Below are positions 26,700 through 33,649 of a stretch of 33,649 nt of DNA, one piece after another (position 1 is the first letter of the stretch; every line of letters begins with the position of its first letter). The position numbers and the translations under genes were made by a program. The DNA is from an uncultured Muribaculaceae bacterium (GTDB lineage: Bacteria; Bacteroidota; Bacteroidia; Bacteroidales; Muribaculaceae): NCBI GenBank assembly GCA_938039795.1, contig CALHWU010000198.1, positions 1-33,649 on the forward strand, in the 5' to 3' direction. The notes below the pieces were generated by a model. It did no database searches, was not told the origin of the DNA, and was given only the letters and a program-made list of their open reading frames with translations.

Positions 26700-29600
26700 A
26701 TGAATATTCGATCTACAATAAAGCAGATTATTAACGGAGTAGATATAGATTCCTTATATCGTAGAATTGCAGAACTAGAGAGCAATCTTAGGAAACTTAA
26801 AGATCATTATACCATAAAAGAGGATGAAATTACTAGTTTGAAGAAAGAAATCAAAACTCTAAGGGCGGATTTTACTCGTGAACAGGAAAAAGTTTCCCTT
26901 GCAGAAAATAAACAAAGGGGATTTGCGATTAAATTATCTGAGTCAGAAAGAAAAATAACAAATTTAGAGTCTCAAAATGACACTCTGCTGAAGACACAGA
27001 TGGCTTTATCGAGAGAGAATAAATCCTTAAAGGCAAGGATTACTAGAAGAGATAATAAAATATTAACGCTATTAGATGAAAAAAAACAACTTACAGAAAA
27101 AATAATCAAGTTAAAAGATGAATCGTCTATACTAGCTCAAAAAAATGAGGGATTAAACAAATGCCTCAAGGATAGCGAGATTGTTAACCTAAAGAATGTC
27201 ACAGAAATAGGAAGACTAAATAAGGAATTAGAAAAAGTAACGGCTGAAAAAAAATCCGCCGCTCAAAAACTTGCTGAAGTAAATATCTTATACAATAAGC
27301 TCAAGGAGGACACTTCAAAAGAGGAGGAAAGGCTGTTAAATGGCAAGGATAATGTCTCTGAAGGGAATAATACTGATAACTCCGCAAAGGTAACAGAAGG
27401 CGGTGAAGAGAATCATGCAAGTCTCTTCGATATTCCAGATGACTCAGAAGATGAAGACGACGTCTTAAAAGACGAATCTCTCCCATTCGTATATGATTAT
27501 GGTTTACTTCCTGCCGGTAAATTGTCTATTCCTGAAGTATATGATATTAAAGAGGAAAAAATCATTAATGCTAGAGATTTTTTTAGTCAGAACGAAAATG
27601 AATTAATTTTATGGCGTCGCAATTTACAAGAGGAATATTTCATGGGACGTGCACGATTCATCTGTCCAGAATGTAAACAACCGGTAAAAATCAGTGGACA
27701 TAAATTAGTCAGAGGCAGAGTATGTTTCTTTAGTCATTTTAAAGATTCCGATGCTTGCACATATAAAACTTGCACGAATAGAACAAAAGAAGAAATTGAG
27801 GGGCTAAAGTACTCTTTGGTTCAGGAAAGTGAAAGACATAAGCGATTAAAGTCTGTAATTGCCTCGGCTTTGCAAGGAGATAAGAGCAGAGCAATGGGTG
27901 TTGAAAACGTAGAATGTGAAAAAAGGATAAATAGCGATATCCCATATCTAAAATGGAGAAGACCTGATGTTTACGCAGAATACAATGGTCGTAAATATGT
28001 CTTTGAACTCCAACTATCTACAACGTTTGTTAGCGTCATTGTGGATAGGGATATATTTTACAGATTAAATGATTACAACATAATTTGGATTTTTAATTTC
28101 GAAGATAACGAAGAGTACGTTAACTTGTACAATCTCATGTGCAAGGACATTTATTATGCAAATAAACGTAATGTGTTCATTTTTGATGCTGATGCAGAAG
28201 AGAAATCGAAAGAAAAAGGCGAGCTTGTCCTTAAATGTCGTTGGCTTGATGAGAACGGAGTTTGGAGCCAGGACAAATATGTTACATTAGAAATGTTCCA
28301 ATATGATGAAGAGTATCATAAACCGTTTATTTTTGATGCTGATAAAGTATATTTGGAAAAATATCCACAATATATTGAACGTAGAAAGCAACTTGAACAT
28401 TCTCGCGAAGATCTTTTGAAGGCGTTAATGGAACGCCAAAAGCATGAAGAAGAACTTGAACAAAGAAGAGACAAGGAGCGAGCCAACTTACAATTGGAGT
28501 TGTTGAAAACAGATAAATGTGTAGAACGTTTTCGTAGTGGAACCAAATATGGCTACCAATATGAAGGGACAATATTTATTCCTGCAAAATACACTAGTGC
28601 AGAAGTCATTGGTGAAAATGGTTACGCACAAGTGGGATTCAACAGGAAAATAGGATTGGTGAGAAAAGATGGGAAGGAAATCGTTCCTGTAGCGTATAGA
28701 AATATTGATGTGATAAACCATCAACATGGTATCATAATGGCTAAATATAAGCAAATTGATCTTTGGCTTGGGGATGAGCAATTTACTTTAAAAAACGAAT
28801 TTGATGATAAAGAGCAAACTATCATCAAAGAAGAAGAGAATGGGAAAATAAATTTCATTCTTCAAACTAATACATACAGTTACTCCTATTCACAAAGTTA
28901 TTACGGAAATCATCCTATCTGCCATAAAAATTTTAGTGGTCATTCAAAATCAACACTATTCACTTTTGTGGAAGAAAAGGATTATTGTATAATATGGATT
29001 AATGGTGTGATTTATTTATTATCCAAAAATCGTCTTTCTTCAGTTCAAGGAAGCTATTCTAACATAAAACCCCTTGGCATACACCAACTCTTCGTTGCTG
29101 AAGATTATAATACTGAATTGTATGGAGTCATTGATTTACAAGGTAATATTATAACAGAATTCAGATATGCAAAGCTTATCCCTACGGGATCTGAATATTT
29201 GATTGCAAAATACACGACTGATTCAATCGGTTATGGTGTCGTAGATTATCAAGGGAGAGAATTTATTGAACCTCAATATGAAGCATTGATTTGTCTGAAC
29301 TCCGAACGTGTTGCATTTCGTAAGGATCATTTGTGGGGCATTTGCGATATATGGGGAAATGTGCTCCATGATGCGGAATACACCTACATTAGAGGTATGG
29401 AATCCGGAGGAATAATGGTTTCAACATTGGATTCCTATGTGGGAAAATGGACCGTTCTAGATAATACCCCTTCTTATTACGATAATAATGTTAAACTATG
29501 TCGATTAAACGATAAGGGAGAAATTTCCTATACAGAACAACAAAATGGGAAATATCACATTAGACATTCCGGAGAGTTGTATTCAATACTGTCTATAGAA

Positions 29601-30740
29601 AATCAAAAGCTTGTCGATTATAGTCTTTCTTATGTGGAATTTATTAACGATACTACTGCTATCATAAAGGATACAGAAGGTAATTCTGGTTTTTTTATTG
29701 ATGAGGAATGTTTATTTTTCGACAACTGCAAAAATATAGAAAAGCTAGCAGATGACATCTTTAAATTTGAAAACATTGGTGGAATTATGGCTTTAGGTGA
29801 CTGTTCCGGTCCTTTTAGCAATTATATCTACGATGATATAAAAGTTGTCGACAATTGTCATTTCGTTGTATCCATAAAGCATCAATGGGAAAGTGATCCA
29901 TCTGGAAATTATGCCATAATAGACAAAACTGGTAAGTCTGTTTCTGCGATATTTAATTCAATAAGTGATTTTGTCGATGGTTTTGCAAAAGCTATCTATC
30001 AAGGACGAAAAGGTGTAATAGATGTGGCAGGTAACATGCAGGAAAATACAATCAGGAATTATGGAGAGTACTCACTTTGCGAAAAATTTGAAAATTATTA
30101 TTTTCGAAAAACAGACACCGAAATTGTCAGTGAGGAGTTCCAAAATATTGAACTTCTCATCAATGATTACTTTATTGTAACTAAGCGAGGTGAAACAAAT
30201 GTAAGATTATTTTCTTTAAAGAAGAATAAAGTCACAGACAGTTATTCTAACATCACTCATCTGGTAGATAACTTATTTATAGCACAAGTTTCAATATCGT
30301 TGTATAGCTATCCAAATACTAATAGTGTTTACCATTTATATAAAGATATAGAACGACTCTCTACAGATTCTTATTCTACGATCGTTTTATTGGATAATGG
30401 TTATATCGCGCTCCAGAAATCTGGGATAGGAAATAATGCACAAAAGAAATGGAAATTAGCAAAGCCGGATGGGAATTATTTGAATGATCGAGAATATGAT
30501 TCCATTAATGAAGCTAATGAAAACATGTTTAGAGTTTTTGTCAATGGTTATGAAGGCTCAATAGATCTAAATGGATATCCAATAATAGAGAAAACAACAT
30601 GTGAAAACAGTTATGTAATAACGCATTGTTTTGCAGATTACGGATTGGAAGATTCTAAAGGAAGTGTCATTCTCTCTTTGGATGATCATATTTCTAATAT
30701 AGTCATTACCGACAATAGTTCGTTAAAAAATGGAATATAG
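26700..30740 (+). CDS. 5' part of IS-split giant protein: coiled coil, CoiA-like nuclease, WG repeats
   Basis: Codes 1346 residues from the ATG at 26700; a TTG at 26664 is an alternative start. Residues about 5-210 are a long coiled coil, followed by an acidic linker to about 260. A zinc ribbon (Cys322, Cys325, then Cys342/His346 and Cys353) precedes a PD-(D/E)XK nuclease-like core, RRPDVYAEYNGRKYVFELQL, with Asp423, Glu436 and Gln438, as in CoiA-type proteins. From about 605 on there are many WG-type repeats (GVIDLQGNIITEFRYAKL, GVVDYQGREFIEPQYEAL, LWGICDIWGNVL). The last nine codons come from the inserted IS. The gene is strongly AT-rich. Function is unknown; a nucleic-acid-cleaving conflict or defence role is inferred. 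Confidence 0.8.
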   Translation: MNIRSTIKQIINGVDIDSLYRRIAELESNLRKLKDHYTIKEDEITSLKKEIKTLRADFTREQEKVSLAENKQRGFAIKLSESERKITNLESQNDTLLKTQMALSRENKSLKARITRRDNKILTLLDEKKQLTEKIIKLKDESSILAQKNEGLNKCLKDSEIVNLKNVTEIGRLNKELEKVTAEKKSAAQKLAEVNILYNKLKEDTSKEEERLLNGKDNVSEGNNTDNSAKVTEGGEENHASLFDIPDDSEDEDDVLKDESLPFVYDYGLLPAGKLSIPEVYDIKEEKIINARDFFSQNENELILWRRNLQEEYFMGRARFICPECKQPVKISGHKLVRGRVCFFSHFKDSDACTYKTCTNRTKEEIEGLKYSLVQESERHKRLKSVIASALQGDKSRAMGVENVECEKRINSDIPYLKWRRPDVYAEYNGRKYVFELQLSTTFVSVIVDRDIFYRLNDYNIIWIFNFEDNEEYVNLYNLMCKDIYYANKRNVFIFDADAEEKSKEKGELVLKCRWLDENGVWSQDKYVTLEMFQYDEEYHKPFIFDADKVYLEKYPQYIERRKQLEHSREDLLKALMERQKHEEELEQRRDKERANLQLELLKTDKCVERFRSGTKYGYQYEGTIFIPAKYTSAEVIGENGYAQVGFNRKIGLVRKDGKEIVPVAYRNIDVINHQHGIIMAKYKQIDLWLGDEQFTLKNEFDDKEQTIIKEEENGKINFILQTNTYSYSYSQSYYGNHPICHKNFSGHSKSTLFTFVEEKDYCIIWINGVIYLLSKNRLSSVQGSYSNIKPLGIHQLFVAEDYNTELYGVIDLQGNIITEFRYAKLIPTGSEYLIAKYTTDSIGYGVVDYQGREFIEPQYEALICLNSERVAFRKDHLWGICDIWGNVLHDAEYTYIRGMESGGIMVSTLDSYVGKWTVLDNTPSYYDNNVKLCRLNDKGEISYTEQQNGKYHIRHSGELYSILSIENQKLVDYSLSYVEFINDTTAIIKDTEGNSGFFIDEECLFFDNCKNIEKLADDIFKFENIGGIMALGDCSGPFSNYIYDDIKVVDNCHFVVSIKHQWESDPSGNYAIIDKTGKSVSAIFNSISDFVDGFAKAIYQGRKGVIDVAGNMQENTIRNYGEYSLCEKFENYYFRKTDTEIVSEEFQNIELLINDYFIVTKRGETNVRLFSLKKNKVTDSYSNITHLVDNLFIAQVSISLYSYPNTNSVYHLYKDIERLSTDSYSTIVLLDNGYIALQKSGIGNNAQKKWKLAKPDGNYLNDREYDSINEANENMFRVFVNGYEGSIDLNGYPIIEKTTCENSYVITHCFADYGLEDSKGSVILSLDDHISNIVITDNSSLKNGI
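30707..30712 (+). repeat. Target-site duplication, left copy
   Basis: TACCGA directly before the left end of the IS; the same six bases follow the right end at 32112-32117. Confidence 0.8.
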
Positions 30741-32111
30741 GCTAAGCGGCATCAGTCGCCAAGCCAAAGAGTTCTTTGACAAGTTTAGCATTTAAAGTCT
30801 TGTTCGGGTCAATACCGCTCAGGTCAAAAAATCTTTTTATGAAATGAGCGTTGACCATCAGAGACTTAATTTGACCGATAGAAAAGGGTATCCGAGTCTG
30901 TTTTCTCAGCACTTTTGTAATGTTGACAGCGGCCAGCGAGGCATTATAGGCAAAATCGAGAGCCTTCTCATCGCGAGCCTGACAATCGAGCAGACCTGTG
31001 AACTGATGGCCGTCGCGAAAACAGAACTCAATCTGGAAGCGCGTGCGGTATATGTCATAGACATCCTTTCCGCAAACGGTAGTGTCGGATGAGAAATAGA
31101 GTCGGTGGGTGCCGTTGGGCAGATAATGTATCACCAGCCGGATTTTCTGTTTGAGCGACTTGCACCATGCTATAAGTTCATAGGCCTCACCTTCGGAGGC
31201 ATCGATGTCAAGGCGCTTCATTCGGGACTTGTTGGGATTTGCGAAAACAATCTTCCCGTCCTTAGTCTTTGGCCGTCCCCGCTTGCCGGTGCGTGGCCCT
31301 TCATAGACATAGTAAAGCACCGCATTGGAGCGCAGACGGCTTATCAGAGAGAACCCTATCTCTTTCAGACCTGTAAGGAACGGCAAATTCGAGAAGGCTG
31401 CATCGGCAACAAGCAACGGCGTTATTTTAAGCAGATTGTCCTTGTGCTTCTTCAGCACCGACAGATACCATTGGCTCAATGTCATATCCATGGCTTTAAG
31501 CTCAGACGCGTTTTGCGTCTGCACCGCCCTGAGTATCATTGCATCCCTGATATCGGCGTCCACCAAGGCGATACCGAGTATTTCAAGTCCATGTTTGACA
31601 GCCGAGGCGCATCCTGACCAAAAGCGACCGACATGGTCGGTCTTCTTTCCGGCCTTCGACACATAGCTCGGATCGATGGCAATGGCCAGACGCTTCATTC
31701 CGTACTGAAAACGATCGGCGGCGAGGTTCATGTTGAAGCACAGCCAGCCGAAATCTTTTCGGAAAGTCTGGCGGTAACGCTGCTCTTTACGTCGTCCGTA
31801 GCGTCCGAGTTGAAGAAAATTTATCTTTCTGGGGATGCACATGATTAAAATCAGTATCTCGATGATGTTTGCTTTGAAAGTTTTGTTTAACTTTGTAGCG
31901 CAGCCGAAGAAAGCCCTCCGGCAGATGCCCTCATATTGGTCAAGTAGTTCGAAAATCAGCATAACTTTAGAGTCGTCGAATAACTATAAAGTTACTGAAA
32001 ATCAGCGACTTGACCAAATTTTTAGTGTTAAATTTTCATGCTAAACATCAGATTTTTAACGGATTAAACACTCGGCTCCTCGGAGCCGCTAAAAAAATAA
32101 CCGAAGTATTG
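30713..32111 (-). mobile_element. IS4-type insertion sequence (about 1.4 kb)
   Basis: The ends are imperfect inverted repeats: CAATAGTTCGTTA on the left and CAATACTTCGGTTA on the right, read inward. It is flanked by the 6-bp duplication TACCGA. It holds one transposase gene on the minus strand. Removing it together with one target copy rejoins the flanking frames exactly. The element has higher GC than the gene it interrupts. Between the transposase start and the right end (31963-32111) are its promoter region and a small hairpin (CGGCTC/GAGCCG). Confidence 0.88.
30742..31962 (-). CDS. IS4-type DDE transposase
   Basis: A 406-residue transposase, apparently intact. The likely catalytic triad is Asp97 (AIDPSY), Asp187 (LVADAAFSN) and Glu312 (RFQIEFCFRDG). 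The C-terminal segment has the Y-x2-R-x3-E-x6 pattern of the IS4 superfamily, with His319 where Lys is usual. The N-terminal region is a helical DNA-binding part, and KRGRPKTKDG is a basic loop. It cuts and joins IS ends. The stop lies 29 bp inside the left IS end. The exact IS subgroup was not identified. Confidence 0.88.
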   Translation of the reverse strand: MLIFELLDQYEGICRRAFFGCATKLNKTFKANIIEILILIMCIPRKINFLQLGRYGRRKEQRYRQTFRKDFGWLCFNMNLAADRFQYGMKRLAIAIDPSYVSKAGKKTDHVGRFWSGCASAVKHGLEILGIALVDADIRDAMILRAVQTQNASELKAMDMTLSQWYLSVLKKHKDNLLKITPLLVADAAFSNLPFLTGLKEIGFSLISRLRSNAVLYYVYEGPRTGKRGRPKTKDGKIVFANPNKSRMKRLDIDASEGEAYELIAWCKSLKQKIRLVIHYLPNGTHRLYFSSDTTVCGKDVYDIYRTRFQIEFCFRDGHQFTGLLDCQARDEKALDFAYNASLAAVNITKVLRKQTRIPFSIGQIKSLMVNAHFIKRFFDLSGIDPNKTLNAKLVKELFGLATDAA

Positions 32112-32117
32112 TACCGA
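32112..32117 (+). repeat. Target-site duplication, right copy
   Basis: TACCGA directly after the right IS end, identical to 30707-30712. Confidence 0.8.
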
Positions 32118-33348
32118 AGATTCGGTATTAATTGTATGCAAGGATAGCAAATATGCTTTATATTCCATTCATGGGAATCAAATAACAGAATACAAATTTT
32201 CCTCCATCACATATGAAACAACTGATCGTTATGCTGTAATTGAGAATAATGTTGAGGGGTATATTGACTCAAATGGTAATTATATAGAATCTTTCACTGA
32301 ATCCATCCCGAATTATGGAGTTTCAATTTTTGTCATAATGGGGAAATATGGTTTGAGATATGATAATGGAGAAAATATCATTCCAGCAGAATACACTTCA
32401 ATCAAATTCTTAAAAGAAAAACTATTTGCTATAAATCGAAGTTCAAAGTTTGCATTATTCGATATAGACAGTGGTTTTTTAACAGAGTTCAAGTATTCTG
32501 ATATTTGTTGTAAAGATGATGACTCTATTCAAGCTATTCGTAACAAAACTGTAGGCCTGTTGGATGATCAAGGGAGAGAAATTGCGAACATTTTAAAGTT
32601 TAATGGCGGATATTTGCGATCTTCTTTTGGAGACTATTCTGTTTTGAGTGAAACAGAAGATATCATTATCCCTGTAGGTTATTCAAACATTGAGCTATTA
32701 GACAATGATGGTATTTTTGTTTTATGGAAAGGAACAAAAATTGCTATAAGTAACATATCTAAGGATAAGACTGAAGCTATTTACGAATCTGCCAAATCAA
32801 TAGGATATGGCTTTATAGTCGTTTCTCGAACAATTTTCCAAAAAACGCGAACACGTCATACGGGGTATGGTTACAGAGGTAATCCTTATACCTATTTTTC
32901 CACAAATACCGTCATACAGAAGAAATACGGTATAATTGATTATCAATTGCGTACAATCATAGCATGCAAATATACATCAATATCAGATTTTGATACTGAG
33001 GACAATATTACAGTAACAAATTATAGTGGTGAGAAGAAGACCTTCTCGTTACAAAGTTTGAAAAAGAAGGCTTCTCATACAATAGAATTATCAGTTGATT
33101 TTGAATACGAAGCCAAAGTACAATCTTTCATGGCAATAGGAATTATTATTAAAATCCAAGGAAATTCTTTTATTATACATAAAAAGTATCTTTTCAAGGA
33201 GAAAAATGACTTTGAAAAAGGTGAACTTATAATAGCCAAATTCTTGGGTTATGATAAAAATGGTCACACTATTTGGTCAACAAATTCATTGTCAAAAATG
33301 AGTGAGGAAAATAGTAATATGGATAATAAAAATATGAATTCGAAATAA
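32118..33348 (+). pseudogene. 3' part of the IS-split giant protein: more WG repeats and an S1/OB-like end
   Basis: Continues the frame of the giant gene behind the IS; the joined sequence reads VITEDSVLIVCKDSKYALYS. The fragment holds further WG-type repeats (YAVIENNVEGYIDSNGN, KYGLRYDNGENIIPAEYTSI, TVGLLDDQGREI, KYGIIDYQLRTIIACKYTSI). Its last 90 residues resemble an S1/OB domain (FEYEAKVQSFMAIGIIIKI, then KGELIIAKFLGYDKNGHTIW), a weaker call. An ATG at 32338 could start a 336-residue fragment, but the repeats begin before it. The joined gene would have 1747 codons plus stop. Confidence 0.8.
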
Positions 33349-33594
33349 ATAATCAGAATAGAGTCATCTGGATTATAGGCAATATATATATAACCGTTTT
33401 TTCGGTAATAAGCACTATGTAGCAATGGCATTCAGCGCATTGATTCTGAAATTTGCGAACGACCGATGTGTTGAGTGTTCGATCTGAGCGATGTTCTTAA
33501 ATTCATAATAGATATAGCCAAATAGTCACATAATCTTGTCGGAAATGAACATCTACGAGTTATTTATGTAACTCTTGACTTTGGTACAGAGGGA
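33349..33594. other. AT-rich intergenic stretch
   Basis: No recognisable gene. Only a weak short hairpin (ACCG/CGGT near 33393-33410) after the giant gene. Confidence 0.5.
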
Positions 33595-33649
33595 GGCGAG
33601 TGGAAATTTTGCATTGTGGGGAGAATGATGTAATTTTGTATCGGGGCAG
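33595..33649 (+). promoter_or_regulatory. Second copy of the 55-bp promoter block, cut by the window end
   Basis: Identical over all 55 bp to 24749-24803, with TTTTG-N19-TAATTTTG. It points out of the window, so a gene or module related to DUF3791/DUF3990 may start just beyond; the repeat may also extend further. Confidence 0.9.

Noticed and set aside
32338..33348. Independent 336-residue gene
   Set aside because: The same frame with WG-type repeats runs back to the IS border, and joining across the IS restores the frame, so it is the 3' part of the giant gene.

Overview
The window looks like a chromosomal segment of a gut Bacteroidales bacterium, most likely Muribaculaceae-like (family placement is inference). 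Supporting signs are the many Bacteroidota-type promoters (a -33 TTTG or TTG about 19-20 bp before a -7 TAnnTTTG), the fimbrillin and DUF5119 lipoproteins, the PckA, HflX, DnaX and Pif1-like housekeeping genes in Bacteroidales form, and the DUF3791/DUF3990 module.

Positions 1-24656 are GC-rich, ordinary core genome. In order they hold tRNA-Ser(UGA), a PduO-type cobalamin adenosyltransferase, a small XRE regulator behind a long structured leader, lrgA-lrgB, pckA with a strong terminator, and a two-gene fimbrillin-type surface lipoprotein operon. A HAD phosphatase overlapping a very large AsmA-like protein comes next, divergent from hflX, followed by a GH16 glucanase and an AlbA_2/HATPase_c_4 ATPase. 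The dnaX - lipoprotein - SUI1/YciH - UvrD-like helicase operon, a convergent Pif1-like helicase and a divergent DUF5009 acyltransferase complete this part.

Positions 24657-33649 form an accessory island that becomes strongly AT-rich after about 25960. It starts at the 3' end of the DUF5009 gene, whose last 76 bp recur at 25883-25958. Between the two copies lies a compact translationally coupled module (DUF3791, DUF3990 ADP-ribosyltransferase-like, small third gene) driven by a consensus promoter. A 55-bp block containing that promoter is repeated exactly at the end of the window, so another module may follow. After the second 76-bp copy come an XRE regulator gene broken by a nonsense codon and a giant gene of unusual design: coiled coil, zinc ribbon, CoiA-like PD-(D/E)XK nuclease, many WG-type repeats and a possible S1/OB-like end.

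The giant gene is interrupted by an intact IS4-type insertion sequence (about 1.4 kb, imperfect inverted ends, 6-bp target duplication TACCGA). Removing the IS and one target copy restores one uninterrupted frame of 1747 codons. This nuclease/WG protein is the best candidate for an undescribed system, possibly in defence or mobile-DNA conflict, but its function is inference.

A second notable feature is a tract of four perfect 11-bp repeats inside the AlbA_2 ATPase gene. Gain or loss of one unit would put a stop just behind the tract and remove the C-terminal winged-helix-like domain, as expected for a phase-variable gene.
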